In this document: positions 1-8,500 of the stretch, in pieces
Position numbering within the stretch: position 1 is the first letter of the stretch
Layout: every line of letters starts with the position of its first letter
Assembly (NCBI RefSeq): GCF_004323185.1
Contig: NZ_NAPS01000001.1
Location: forward strand, 420,865 to 480,874
DNA from: Westiellopsis prolifica IICB1
GTDB taxonomy: Bacteria > Cyanobacteriota > Cyanobacteriia > Cyanobacteriales > Nostocaceae
Direction: 5' to 3'
Length of the DNA stretch: 60,010 nucleotides
The notes under the pieces: model-generated
What the model was told of the DNA's origin: nothing
Seen by the model: only the letters and a program-made list of their open reading frames with translations
Database searches by the model: none
Program-made: the position numbers and the translations under genes

Positions 1-129
1 CACTTGTCCTGTTTTGATCCACCACAGAAGAAGCAATCGTTCTTTTTCCACAGATGTCCGAGCCTTGCTGAGACTTTTGGACAAATACTCAGCACTCTCT
101 GATATTTCTAGATTGAAACCGCGTGCCAT
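1..129 (-). mobile_element. IS630-family transposase, N-terminal part (runs off window)
   Basis: On the minus strand an ATG at 129 opens a frame that stays open to the window edge, giving 43 residues that begin MARGFNLEISES and include VEKERLLLLWWIKTGQV. This resembles the first helix-turn-helix of cyanobacterial IS630-type transposases, which bind the element ends. Only this piece is visible, so neither the DDE catalytic domain nor intactness can be judged. No terminal repeat is identified upstream. It lies directly downstream of the HetZ-like gene, where patU genes would sit in a canonical hetZ locus. Confidence 0.6.
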
Positions 130-422
130 TGTTTACTTCTGGTCTTGAATCTTTGGCACTCTCTATTCTACTATTCTATGCAGCCTCACATAGAATTGGT
201 ATTAAACCCTTTGCTTTGCGGTATTTTGAAAAAATTGGGATTTTCCCAAGAAGTCGGGGATCTTGTTATTCAACATTATTTGTTTTTGATAAAATTGTTC
301 CCCCATACATGGGGGAAAAATAGGAAATATATAAGCAATTTATTTAGAATAGGCATCTACAACCAAGATATTTAGAGAAATTAGTCAATATTAACTAATA
401 AGAAATAAAACTAATCAAGGCT
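130..422. other. Spacer with a small palindrome
   Basis: No convincing gene. It holds the upstream side of the transposase fragment and an 8-bp inverted repeat, TCCCCCAT/ATGGGGGA, at 299-316. Short open frames here have no family resemblance. Confidence 0.5.
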
Positions 423-1613
423 TCAGCCAGTCTGAACTTCTGTATTTGCATTGCGGATAGCCCATGCTTGTTCTAACAACTGAGTCCAGCGCTTTTGCAG
501 TTGTTTGGGAGTGCATTTGAGAGTTTTTGCGATCGCTTGATCTGTGTGTTTCGCAGCTTTGAGTTGCAATATCTGCCGTTGTTGTTCAGAAAGTTCATTC
601 AAAAAGCGTTCCCACTGTTGAGAAGACAAGCCTAGCTTTTGTTCTAAACCAACACCCAACCATTGATGGACTAATTGCCAATGATGGGTACGAGCAAACT
701 TTTCCACATGGTATTTAAAACGTTGTTGGAGATAATCTCGCTGGCGACTAGTTAAACCAAGAATTTGGTCAATTTCTGGTGCTGATAAATCTTGAAGTTT
801 TAATGTGAGATAATCTATACAATCGTGTTGACCTTGAGATTCAAAATATTTGGTCAATTCTGAAATGACGCGATCGCGTTCACTATCTTCAGCTAGATCA
901 ATACTTGGTTGAGAAATCATTTGCGATCGCAATTGTTGCACTGCGGAATTGCGCTGATAGGATTCTGCATCTTCAGTCCTCGCAGCTTCTGTAGCCATTT
1001 CAAAATCTACATTTGTTTCTTGAGGTAGACGGCGAGCAAAAGTTTGAGCGCGCAGGATAATCAACTGCTGATTAGCGCCGCCAGCTAGATTAATGCGACG
1101 TTTCGCATATTGTTCTGTAAAAGCCATGTATTCTGCTAGTTGTAGCAGAGTGTGGGGGGTGTAATCTTCGGGTAATTGATTTTCCCGGCGGAAAGCTTTG
1201 ATAGCCTCAATATAAAATGCTTGGAGGAAATCTTCAATTAAATTGTAGCGAGCTTGAAATCCTAACTCACCTCCAGCAATCCCTATATGGCGATATACCA
1301 TCGCACCTAAGCAGCTATGTAATTCGACCCGTCCCTGCTTGGAACCCAATTTATAATAATGCAAGCATTTTTGTAGACGATGGCGTCCTAGAGTCAATAA
1401 CCAAGTCTTGACCTGCCCTGATTTTTGGATACGATGGCTTTTATCACAGATACGCTCTACTTCTTTGGCTATACGCATTGCTACAGCTTGCATACAACCA
1501 GGTGCTGCTTTCGAGTATGCTTGTATTTCTTTATATAAAAATTGGATTAAAGCATCGCTGTAGCTATGAGAAATTGGTTTAACGGTTGGTAGATTAGCAG
1601 AATTAGCTTTCAT
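423..1613 (-). CDS. HetZ-family heterocyst differentiation protein (HetZ-related)
   Basis: A 396-residue protein with the strongly conserved HetZ-family block AVAMRIAKEVERICDKSHRI near residues 43-62, followed by IQKSGQVKTWLLTLGRHRLQ and, later, EIDQILGLTSRQRDYLQQRF. The C-terminus (SEQQRQILQLKAAKHTDQAI) looks like a sigma-like or LuxR-like helix-turn-helix. HetZ is an early regulator of heterocyst differentiation in Anabaena; paralogues (HetZ-related proteins) are common and less studied. The frame extends to a TTG at 1658, but I prefer the ATG at 1613 because HetZ-like similarity begins soon after it; neither start has a clear ribosome site. No patU gene is adjacent, so this is more likely a paralogue than hetZ itself. 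Confidence 0.78.
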   Translation of the reverse strand: MKANSANLPTVKPISHSYSDALIQFLYKEIQAYSKAAPGCMQAVAMRIAKEVERICDKSHRIQKSGQVKTWLLTLGRHRLQKCLHYYKLGSKQGRVELHSCLGAMVYRHIGIAGGELGFQARYNLIEDFLQAFYIEAIKAFRRENQLPEDYTPHTLLQLAEYMAFTEQYAKRRINLAGGANQQLIILRAQTFARRLPQETNVDFEMATEAARTEDAESYQRNSAVQQLRSQMISQPSIDLAEDSERDRVISELTKYFESQGQHDCIDYLTLKLQDLSAPEIDQILGLTSRQRDYLQQRFKYHVEKFARTHHWQLVHQWLGVGLEQKLGLSSQQWERFLNELSEQQRQILQLKAAKHTDQAIAKTLKCTPKQLQKRWTQLLEQAWAIRNANTEVQTG

Positions 1614-1970
1614 GATCTTGTTTGGGAGTGGTACTGCACCGTAACGACATGACAACAAACGCCACAGTAATTATTCATTAAGCTTTCATTGCTTAATAAT
1701 CACCGCAAGCGCTGCCTACATTTAAGAATGTAAGAAATATCCGCAAGTTCCAGGTAAGGCAATGTGTCGGTTTTTTGATAAGCAACTTAACAATAGCTAA
1801 TACACGAGTTTTATTGACCACTCCAAAATAGCTGAAACCCTTAATTTGCAAAGATTTATCCCTGTAATGCTCCTAAGAGCGCTTTGCTTTATCCGTATGA
1901 CAATCATGAAAGTGGTGTTTGTTTATTTACAATTTCCGAAATTAAATTCCTACTCAGTGAAGTTAATTTA
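1614..1970. other. Spacer upstream of the HetZ-like gene
   Basis: AT-rich sequence between the YciO-like gene, which ends at 1971, and the HetZ-like start. It should hold the HetZ-like promoter and leader. I see no convincing operator, terminator or small gene. Confidence 0.4.
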
Positions 1971-2630
1971 CTATACCCATGCTGTGGCTCTTTCCCAACC
2001 TAAACCTTGCCTGATCATCATTGGTTCTTCTCCCGTTAAATCCAAAATTGTAGACACTTCGTAGCTTGGTTCCTCACCAGTGTCTACAATAACATCAACC
2101 AATCCTTCCAAACGGTCAAATAATTCTACTCGCGATAATATTTGTTCTTCTTCCACTCCCAAAGTCCCATTATTTGTCTCATCTGGTGGTAAATGTGCTG
2201 AAGTCGAAATTATCGGATTTCCTAAGGCTGACAGCAGTTCCAAGCACATTTTATGATCTGGCACTCTAATTCCAGTAGTCTTCCGTTTCGGATTTTGCAC
2301 CAAACGCGGAACTAATTTTGTCGCAGGTAGCAAAAATGTATACGGTCCCGGAATCAGGTGCTTCATAATTCGGTAGGCAGTGTCGCTGACATTTGCATAA
2401 GTCGCTACATTAGAAAGTGATGGAGACAAAAACGTCAATGGTTTATCGTTTGCTAGTTGTTTGATTTTCCGTACTCGTTCTACCGCCGACTTAGCATTTA
2501 AATCACAACCGATCGCATAAACTGTATCAGTAGGATAAAGCATCACTGCACCATCAGACAGTGCCGTCTTTATCTCCTCTATTCGGCGGATCTGGGGATT
2601 ATCAGGATGAACTGAGAAAATTTTTGCCAT
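1971..2630 (-). CDS. Sua5/YciO/YrdC-family protein, YciO type
   Basis: A 219-residue single-domain protein of the YrdC fold, which binds double-stranded RNA or nucleotides. The N-terminal signature is MLYPTDTVYAIGCDL (about residues 30-44), followed by RKIKQLANDKPLTF, PGPYTFLLPATK, TTGIRVPDH and ISTSAH. The pattern RIMK...PGPYTF...KRKTTGIRVP follows YciO more closely than the TsaC/Sua5 enzymes that make threonylcarbamoyl-AMP for tRNA t6A37. The enzymatic role is therefore uncertain. The length is normal for the short family without the extra Sua5 domain. ATG start at 2630. It is divergent from larC across 95 bases carrying tandem heptamers. Confidence 0.85.
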   Translation of the reverse strand: MAKIFSVHPDNPQIRRIEEIKTALSDGAVMLYPTDTVYAIGCDLNAKSAVERVRKIKQLANDKPLTFLSPSLSNVATYANVSDTAYRIMKHLIPGPYTFLLPATKLVPRLVQNPKRKTTGIRVPDHKMCLELLSALGNPIISTSAHLPPDETNNGTLGVEEEQILSRVELFDRLEGLVDVIVDTGEEPSYEVSTILDLTGEEPMMIRQGLGWERATAWV

Positions 2631-2640
2631 AGATTGGGTA

Positions 2641-2715
2641 ATGGATAGTGGTTAGTGGTTAGTGGATAGTGGTAAAAGATGAACAAACAACTAACTACTA
2701 ACTACTAACTACTAA
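2641..2715. repeat. Heptamer tandem repeats in the divergent promoter region
   Basis: Degenerate TTAGTGG/ATAGTGG units at about 2646-2672 face ACTAACT units at about 2690-2715. The two blocks are mutually complementary and could fold as one hairpin. They fill most of the spacer between the YciO-like gene and larC. Such short tandem repeats are typical of heterocystous cyanobacteria. Confidence 0.75.
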
Positions 2716-2725
2716 CAAAATACAT

Positions 2726-4003
2726 ATGACTAAACTTGCTTATCTTCAATGTCCATCGGGAATTTCCGGTGATATGTGTCTGGGAGCATTGGTAAGTCTG
2801 GGTGTTCCCTTAGAATACTTAATAGACAAACTTAATCATTTAGGTATTGTACAGGAATATAAATTATGGGCTGAACTTGTCCAGCGCCATGGTCAGCAAG
2901 CGACGAAAGTTCATGTTGATTTATTATCCGACCATGATGATCACCATGATCATCGCCATTTACCAGAAATAGAACAAATCATTATCAACGCTAGCTTACC
3001 TGCAAGGGTAGAAGCTTGGAGTTTAGCAGTATTTCGACAGTTAGCAGTTGCAGAAGGTGCAGTGCATGGTATTGCTCCTCAAAAAGTTCACTTTCACGAA
3101 GTCGGTGCAGTTGATGCGATTGTAGATATTGTTGGTACTTGCTTGGGATTAGATTGGTTAGGCGTTGAGAGTGACGAAACAGGATTACCCCTGCTTTACT
3201 GTTCAGCATTTCCGACTGGCGGGGGAACGGTGCGTGCTGCTCATGGAGAAATGGCAGTACCAGTACCAGCAGTGTTAAAGTTATGGGAAATGCGGGGTTG
3301 TCTGGTTTACAGCAACGGGATTGAACGGGAACTGGTGACACCCACAGGTGCGGCGATCGCCACGACACTTGCGAAAGAATTTGGTGCGCCACCTGCGATG
3401 AAGATTCAACAAGTCGGACTAGGAGCAGGTAATCTTAACTTGTCAATTCCTAATATATTACGCCTATGGCTAGGGGAAGCTACAGATGTTGGAATGAGCG
3501 ATCGCTCATCTGTTGCCAATACTAGTCCAACTTTAGAAATTATATCAGTATTAGAAACCCAAATAGATGATTTAAATCCTCAAGCGATCGGTTATTTGTT
3601 TGAGGCTTTATTTGCAGCAGGTGCAGTGGATGTTTTTACTCAATCTATAGGGATGAAAAAGTCTCGTCCAGGGATCTTGCTGACAGTAATTTGTCTACCA
3701 GAAAATCTACTAAATTGTGAAACAGTTTTATTTCGTGAAACCACAACTTTAGGTATTCGTCGTTATGAGCAACAACGCGCTATTTTGCAGCGAGAATTTC
3801 AACAAGTAGAAACAAAATATGGTCTAGTGCGTGTCAAAGTTGCATGGACAGGAAACACAAATAATAGAGTTATCAATAACGTCCAGCCAGAATACGAAGA
3901 TTGTGCAGAATTAGCCCGGAAATACAATATTCCTTTGCGCGAAATTCAAAGATTAGCGCTACAAAATTGGCATTTAAAATTTATGTCTTCGGTTGTGTCT
4001 TAG
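2726..4003 (+). CDS. larC: Nickel pincer cofactor biosynthesis protein LarC
   Basis: A 425-residue DUF111/LarC protein. LarC is the CTP-dependent enzyme that inserts nickel into the pyridinium dithiocarboxylate precursor of the lactate racemase cofactor. Family motifs are the N-terminal CPSGISGDMCLGALVSLG, VHFHEVGAVDAIVDIVG (about residues 128-144), SAFPTGGGTVRAAHGEMAVP and, in the C-terminal half, ETQIDDLNPQAIGYL. A histidine/aspartate-rich patch (DHDDHHDHRH, about residues 69-78) probably binds metal. It is one uninterrupted frame; in some bacteria larC is split by a programmed frameshift. No larB, larE or larA lies nearby. A strong terminator follows at 4075-4103. Confidence 0.93.
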   Translation: MTKLAYLQCPSGISGDMCLGALVSLGVPLEYLIDKLNHLGIVQEYKLWAELVQRHGQQATKVHVDLLSDHDDHHDHRHLPEIEQIIINASLPARVEAWSLAVFRQLAVAEGAVHGIAPQKVHFHEVGAVDAIVDIVGTCLGLDWLGVESDETGLPLLYCSAFPTGGGTVRAAHGEMAVPVPAVLKLWEMRGCLVYSNGIERELVTPTGAAIATTLAKEFGAPPAMKIQQVGLGAGNLNLSIPNILRLWLGEATDVGMSDRSSVANTSPTLEIISVLETQIDDLNPQAIGYLFEALFAAGAVDVFTQSIGMKKSRPGILLTVICLPENLLNCETVLFRETTTLGIRRYEQQRAILQREFQQVETKYGLVRVKVAWTGNTNNRVINNVQPEYEDCAELARKYNIPLREIQRLALQNWHLKFMSSVVS

Positions 4004-4074
4004 CTTTTGAACCAATTATCTATTCTTTTGCCACATATTCTTCGCTGCAAAGTTTATAGAGTTTGGTAGTTTAC

Positions 4075-4103
4075 TAAAAAAGCCTGCCTACGCAGGCTTT
4101 TTT
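4075..4103. terminator. Bidirectional rho-independent terminator
   Basis: Perfect stem AGCCTGC-CTAC-GCAGGCT (4081-4098), flanked by an A-run on the left and a T-run on the right. It can stop larC (plus) and the converging lipoprotein gene (minus). Confidence 0.9.
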
Positions 4104-4161
4104 GATGTCATCTCACTCTAAGAATAGTGAGATAAATTTTAATTTACTTCAACTAAGCAAT

Positions 4162-4689
4162 CTAGTCTCTGAGGGTGTCTCTAACTGTGTGCTTAGTTAC
4201 GTCTTTGGCATAATCACCAGCATCCTGAGTGTTGTCCTTGATATTTTCAAGTCCTTGCTTGGCTCCTCTGGCAAAATCTTCAGCAGTATTTTGAGTTTTG
4301 TTTCCTACATCTCCAGCTTTTTGCTGAATATTTTTACCCAAGTTTCCTGCGTCTGAACCTACACGACGGATGGCTTCGAGGGGATTATTGGTAGATTTTT
4401 CAGCTTGATTTTGAGCAGCGTTTTCTTTTAAGTATTCACCTCTAGCTTTTGCATCAGTTTTTGCTCTTGGATCTCTATCGCTAAAGTTATTCATTCCACC
4501 TTCGTAAGGGTTGATGACATTATCACCCTTGGGAACATATACTTCAGCATTACCTTTGGGAGATTGTGTTGGTTGAGCAGCTGTAGAAGGGGAACAAGCC
4601 TGAGTGAAGAATACTAAAACACCTACTACAAAAAGTGTGAAAATTTGATGTAACCTAACTTTTTTTACCCAAGAAATTACTTGATTCAT
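4162..4689 (-). CDS. Small lipoprotein with amphipathic-helix C-terminus
   Basis: A 175-residue predicted lipoprotein. The leader VKKVRLHQIFTLFVVGVLVF runs into a lipobox-like FFTQAC (Cys32). A Pro/Asn/Gly-rich stretch follows, including VINPYEGGMNNF. The C-terminal 65 residues are charged and alanine-rich, in an 11-residue rhythm like apolipoprotein, YtxH or LEA-type helices (DAGNLGKNIQQKAGDVGN, ENIKDNTQDAGDYAKDV). The ATG at 4689 has AGGAGT seven bases upstream. The leader closely matches that of the next minus-strand gene (4777-5199), so the two are tandem paralogues. I recall similar cyanobacterial proteins of unknown function (DUF6658-like), but the assignment is tentative. The role may be envelope or stress related. 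Confidence 0.85.
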   Translation of the reverse strand: MNQVISWVKKVRLHQIFTLFVVGVLVFFTQACSPSTAAQPTQSPKGNAEVYVPKGDNVINPYEGGMNNFSDRDPRAKTDAKARGEYLKENAAQNQAEKSTNNPLEAIRRVGSDAGNLGKNIQQKAGDVGNKTQNTAEDFARGAKQGLENIKDNTQDAGDYAKDVTKHTVRDTLRD

Positions 4690-4730
4690 TCTGAACTCCT
4701 GATCATGTTTAAGTTAACGAAAAACTCAGC

Positions 4731-4764
4731 AATTCTCAATCTAAAATCGTGATTATTGAGAATT
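4731..4764 (-). terminator. Probable terminator between tandem paralogues
   Basis: Inverted repeat AATTCTCAAT (4731-4740)/ATTGAGAATT (4755-4764). On the minus strand a T-run follows shortly after, so it would end the transcript of the gene at 4777-5199. Confidence 0.55.
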
Positions 4765-4776
4765 TGTAATTAACCT

Positions 4777-5199
4777 TTATTTATTAACTGCTGGATTAGG
4801 TTGCAGTTCTGGTCTTTTGGTAGCTTCATTTCCTTTATCTTTCAAAAAGCCTGAAGCTTCTTCTACTGCTTCTTTAACAGTTTCAATTCTGTCCTTTGCT
4901 CTTTGAGTTACACTTGGTTCGTTCTGAATCAAATTACCAGCATTTGGACGGAAATCTTTTTCAGATTTAATTGGTAATTCTCCCTCTTTATAGGCTCTAC
5001 CTACTGGGGTTTCCGCACCAGGATAAAGCAATTCAGATTGTTGACCTGCATCAGCCAAAAATACTTGTGATTTCAGTTGTGCTGCTTGAGCATACCCACT
5101 AGTATAAATACTACCTGTTAGAAACAATAATCCTGCCAAAAATACAGTTAAAACTTGCCGCAGACGTAGTTTTTTTACAAATGCAATTAAAGTGTTCAC
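4777..5199 (-). CDS. Small exported protein, paralogue of the neighbouring lipoprotein
   Basis: A 140-residue exported protein. The start is a GTG at 5199, chosen because GGAGGAA lies five bases upstream; the frame continues further 5' but without a signal. The N-terminus TLIAFVKKLRLRQVLTVFLA matches the leader of the adjacent lipoprotein (KKxRLxQxxTxF), but there is no lipobox cysteine. A signal-peptidase-I-like site follows YAQAAQ. The mature part has YPGAETPVGRAYKEGELP, then charged helical sequence (RIETVKEAVEEASGFLKDKG). Function unknown; secreted or periplasmic location inferred. Confidence 0.85.
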   Translation of the reverse strand: MNTLIAFVKKLRLRQVLTVFLAGLLFLTGSIYTSGYAQAAQLKSQVFLADAGQQSELLYPGAETPVGRAYKEGELPIKSEKDFRPNAGNLIQNEPSVTQRAKDRIETVKEAVEEASGFLKDKGNEATKRPELQPNPAVNK

Positions 5200-5569
5200 T
5201 AATTCCTCCTTCCAACACCAAACAAATATAATCACATTGTCTGAGTAATCATGAAACTCAGTTAGCTATATTGCTGGAGTTGATTTTTGTTTAATACAAC
5301 AATCAACTTCTTAGAATACGGATTTAAAACGAGGTTTTTCCTCTAGCGTAGGTCACATTTTTGTTATTAATTTATTGTTAATTTTATCTAACTTAAGATG
5401 GATATAAGTAGAAGAAATCATCAGTCATGAAAACTTTAATCAACAAAGAGATAAGATATTAAGTTTAATTATTTGCACCAGTTTCAATAATTGTTACCCA
5501 AAGACTCTGCCTCTACTGTATGATTTGAGGTGTTTAATCAAAGGCTAGCCGAACAGTTAAATCTCTGCA
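5200..5569. other. Divergent promoter region
   Basis: AT-rich spacer between two divergent genes. It should hold both promoters. No repeat, RNA gene or terminator is recognised. Confidence 0.4.
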
Positions 5570-6487
5570 ATGATTAAAAAATTTTTACGCTGGTTAATTT
5601 TGGGTGGAACGCTGTTCTTTTTAGCGAAAGCTTTAAAAGATAACTGGCAAGGAATTACTGCTATTCGCATTGATGCAGTAGGATGGGCAATAATAGCGAT
5701 CGCAACTGGTGTAACTTTATTAGGACATACTTGGGCTGGCTGGGTTTGGACTTGGATTCTCAAAAATTTAAATCAACCTGTATCATCTGTGCAGTTTATC
5801 CAAGTTTATCTGCAAACCAACCTTGCTAAATATTTGCCGGGTAATGTTTTGCATTATTATGGGCGAATTATGGCGGCAAAAAACGCCAATGTTTCTACTG
5901 CTGTAGCCACTCTTAGTGTATTACTAGAACCTTTACTTATGGCCGCAGCAGCTTTAATTGTTGTCTTATCAACCAGTTTATTTGTTCAAACAAATACTAA
6001 TTTAACTGTACATATAGGGCAAATACTAGGTTTAGTTATAGTGCTTTGTGTGCTTCATCCCCGGTTTTTAAATCTATTAATTCGCTTGATGCATCGCTTG
6101 AAGGTAAAGAAGTCTGATCCCACAAATACTTCAGATGCTAGTTTTACTATGCAAAACTACCCTTTATTACCTTTATTAGGAGAAATCGGATTTTTGGGAT
6201 TGCGCGGTACCGGATTTATTTTAACTTTTTATGCTTTAAGTTCTTTAAATTTAAGTCAAATTCCCTTATTGTTCACAGCTTTTAGTTTTGCTTGGTTGCT
6301 TGGGCTTGTTGTTCCGGGTGCGCCTGGTGGATTAGGTGTGTTTGAAGCAACTGCGATCGCCCTTCTACAAAACTATTTTCCTGCTGCAATAGTCATCAGT
6401 GCAATAGCTCTCTATCGTGTGGTCAGCATTCTTGCAGAAATCACAGGTGCTAGCTTGGCTTGGCTTGACGAATACCTGTTTAAATAA
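5570..6487 (+). CDS. UPF0104 / lysylphosphatidylglycerol synthase-TM-like membrane protein
   Basis: A 305-residue integral membrane protein with about eight hydrophobic segments. Family signatures are YLQTNLAKYLPGNVLHYYGR (about residues 83-102), with the LPG-TM-like K-LPG motif, and WLLGLVVPGAPGGLGVFE (about residues 246-263), ending with ALYRVVSILAEI. The family is related to the flippase/synthase membrane half of MprF and to bacterial glycolipid-transport proteins; no catalytic aminoacyl domain is attached. The substrate is unknown, with lipid or isoprenoid-linked transfer the usual guess. ATG start; no strong ribosome site. Confidence 0.85.
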   Translation: MIKKFLRWLILGGTLFFLAKALKDNWQGITAIRIDAVGWAIIAIATGVTLLGHTWAGWVWTWILKNLNQPVSSVQFIQVYLQTNLAKYLPGNVLHYYGRIMAAKNANVSTAVATLSVLLEPLLMAAAALIVVLSTSLFVQTNTNLTVHIGQILGLVIVLCVLHPRFLNLLIRLMHRLKVKKSDPTNTSDASFTMQNYPLLPLLGEIGFLGLRGTGFILTFYALSSLNLSQIPLLFTAFSFAWLLGLVVPGAPGGLGVFEATAIALLQNYFPAAIVISAIALYRVVSILAEITGASLAWLDEYLFK

Positions 6488-6522
6488 ATTATCGGGCATT
6501 GGGCATCGGAAATAACCAACCA

Positions 6523-7830
6523 TTAACCTTTTAATTGAGAAAATACATGATAAGCATTTGGGTAAAATTCGACTTCATAAAAATTCTCATTGTCTTCTAT
6601 CTTTATCAAATTATATTCGACATTCTCAGCATAAATTGCAAATGTAATATTAAAAATTTCGACAAAGTTGATAAAGCTTTGGCATTCTGCTTCTGAATAC
6701 TGTTCGTAATAGCGAATTAAATTAGCGATCCGAGATTCTAAATGACTATGAGAGTATTTGCTAATCAGAATTATTTTCAATAGTACAATTACCAGCGTCA
6801 GAGGATGGCCATGAGAGAGTAATAAAACAAATAGAGGTGAAGGTAAAGCACCATTTTCTGTTGTTAAAAGATCAATTACACGATTACATGTTCTCAGCAA
6901 TAAAGCCTTATTGATAATGATATCATCATATTCTGGTTTCCAAACAGCAAGTTTTCCTGATAGCTGTTGCTGCAATGTGTCTACAAATGTCGGTTGCTGT
7001 ACAGAGAAAATCAGATATTTTACCAGACTTGCTTGAAAATTTTTAAAAGATTGATCTTGAGTTTGCTGGATAAAAATATTCGCAATATTGCTATAGCTAA
7101 ATACACCCTTTTTAACAAGAATTGCTTTGATTAAACGTAAGACCTCATCTCCTAAAACACTAGGATTTTTATAACGTGTTCTACTAGAAGTGTGAGACTG
7201 AGAACGAGCAATATACATTGCGAGTTCAAATTTAAACTTATCTTTTAGTTGTTTATAAGCTTTGATTGCTGCTTGTTTTTGTTCTGCTGGATTATTCTCA
7301 TCAATAGCTTGGGCAGCTAAAAGATAGGAAGTATAGCGATTTACCCAATGACCATCGACTCTATTTTCATTTTTATATGCAAATAACTTAAGCTCTTGAA
7401 AGTCTTGACTATTAATAAAGTTATCTAACCAGGTTTGGGAAGTATTTATGAGTTTATATTTTTGATAAATTGAACTTGATTTATAAGTGGCGATTAGCTC
7501 AACTAATGCTTGGATATATTTGTATTTTCTATTAATTTCCCAGTTATTGACTAGAATATAACAGCAACGTTTAAAAGTATTATGTAAATATTGTTCATTT
7601 TTAATTAGAACTTCATATATTCCTGGCATAGAATCTAAATTTGGCAAACATAGACAGTCTATAAATAAACTCTTAAATTCTATTAAAATATCTTCTGGGT
7701 CAGACTTTTTGACTATTTCTACAAAAAAGCTGTAAATAATTTCCTGTACATCTTCTATATCTGAGTGTTGAACATGAACTTTAAAAATAGATGAATTAGT
7801 ATGAATATCTCGTAAACTATGAGTAGTCAT
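6523..7830 (-). CDS. Hypothetical protein, helical, 435 residues
   Basis: A 435-residue protein I do not recognise. It has no signal peptide. It is rich in Lys, Ile, Asn and aromatic residues and looks mostly alpha-helical, with ALIxxYK-type helices across residues 90-240. A hydrophobic stretch (SPLFVLLLSHGHPLTLVIVL, about residues 330-349) could be a buried helix or one membrane pass. Part of the centre (SSRTRYKNPSVLGDEVLRLI) is more polar. Base composition is more AT-rich than in the flanking housekeeping genes. ATG start at 7830. It is convergent with the UPF0104 gene and bordered upstream by nested miniature elements. Function unknown. Confidence 0.8.
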   Translation of the reverse strand: MTTHSLRDIHTNSSIFKVHVQHSDIEDVQEIIYSFFVEIVKKSDPEDILIEFKSLFIDCLCLPNLDSMPGIYEVLIKNEQYLHNTFKRCCYILVNNWEINRKYKYIQALVELIATYKSSSIYQKYKLINTSQTWLDNFINSQDFQELKLFAYKNENRVDGHWVNRYTSYLLAAQAIDENNPAEQKQAAIKAYKQLKDKFKFELAMYIARSQSHTSSRTRYKNPSVLGDEVLRLIKAILVKKGVFSYSNIANIFIQQTQDQSFKNFQASLVKYLIFSVQQPTFVDTLQQQLSGKLAVWKPEYDDIIINKALLLRTCNRVIDLLTTENGALPSPLFVLLLSHGHPLTLVIVLLKIILISKYSHSHLESRIANLIRYYEQYSEAECQSFINFVEIFNITFAIYAENVEYNLIKIEDNENFYEVEFYPNAYHVFSQLKG

Positions 7831-8183
7831 TTATAGTTCTCAAAACAAAAGAATACCTTATTTATATTCTGATATGCTTCACTCTTTGAGACAAGAGTAT
7901 AAATCTACTCTTTAATATTTAAAATTTTTCCTTTATAGAAAATTTATAAATTCACTGAAAGTAAAATTATCGACTTCTCTAAGCTCGACTTTATCCAAAA
8001 TTAAGAACTCAGCTTTCTTTATTCGGCAAAAACCCTAGCTTGTTGGCAAATACTTTTTCCATGTCACTGATTCTCAATAAATTCCAAAAGCTAAAACTAC
8101 CTTTCCACAATGGTTTTAGGTTTCGTAAACATGGATAAAATCGAGCTAAGAAGATGTTTGAAAATTTTGTGGGCAAGTAGAAT
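7831..8183. other. Spacer upstream of the 435-residue protein gene
   Basis: AT-rich; should contain its promoter. A longer open frame that crosses into the miniature element is not considered a gene. Nothing else is recognised. Confidence 0.4.
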
Positions 8184-8412
8184 AGACCTCTTGCAAAAGT
8201 CGAATGAACTCCCCTCAATCCCCTCGTGAATAAGGGGAAGATTTTGTTTCTTCCCCGTTTATACCATTTCACTAAAACCCTGATACAAATACAAATGGTG
8301 TAGAGACGCGATATATCGCGTCTGGGACAAAATTTATGTGTATCGTGATTAACGTGAAATGGTATTAGGGGGAGGGTTAGGGTGGAGTAAAAATATTTTT
8401 GCAAGAGGTCTA
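8184..8412. mobile_element. Miniature inverted-repeat element (outer), interrupted
   Basis: TAGACCTCTTGCAAAA at 8184-8199 is repeated in inverse orientation at 8396-8412. The interior includes a CCCC/GGGG-rich segment. It encodes no protein. A second miniature element (8261-8365) sits inside it; without that insert the outer unit would be about 120 bp. Confidence 0.75.
8261..8365. mobile_element. Miniature inverted-repeat element (inner, nested)
   Basis: ATACCATTTCAC at 8261-8272 and GTGAAATGGTAT at 8354-8365 form 12-bp terminal inverted repeats. If the ends are read as TACCATTTCAC, a TTA flanks both sides, which could be a target duplication. The centre carries the 20-base palindrome AGACGCGATATATCGCGTCT (8304-8323), found again inside a different element at 48336-48355. 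Confidence 0.75.
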
Positions 8413-8457
8413 ATGTCTTGAAAATAGACGCGCTTATTTGACACTTCCTACGCTAAA

Positions 8458-8483
8458 AGCCAGCCTTTATATAAAGACTGGCT
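8458..8483 (-). terminator. Terminator of the tRNA-Leu transcript
   Basis: Inverted repeat AGCCAG...CTGGCT with a paired TTTATATAAA core, 18 bases past the tRNA 3' end, followed by a short T-run on the minus strand. Confidence 0.7.
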
Positions 8484-8500
8484 CAATTCTAGTTTGTTAG

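Noticed and set aside
123-375. Two overlapping plus-strand open frames
   Set aside because: They lie opposite and beyond the IS630 fragment, lack ribosome sites and resemble no family.
8009-8404. 131-codon minus-strand open frame
   Set aside because: It runs across both nested miniature elements and the palindrome; the translation has no domain or family likeness.
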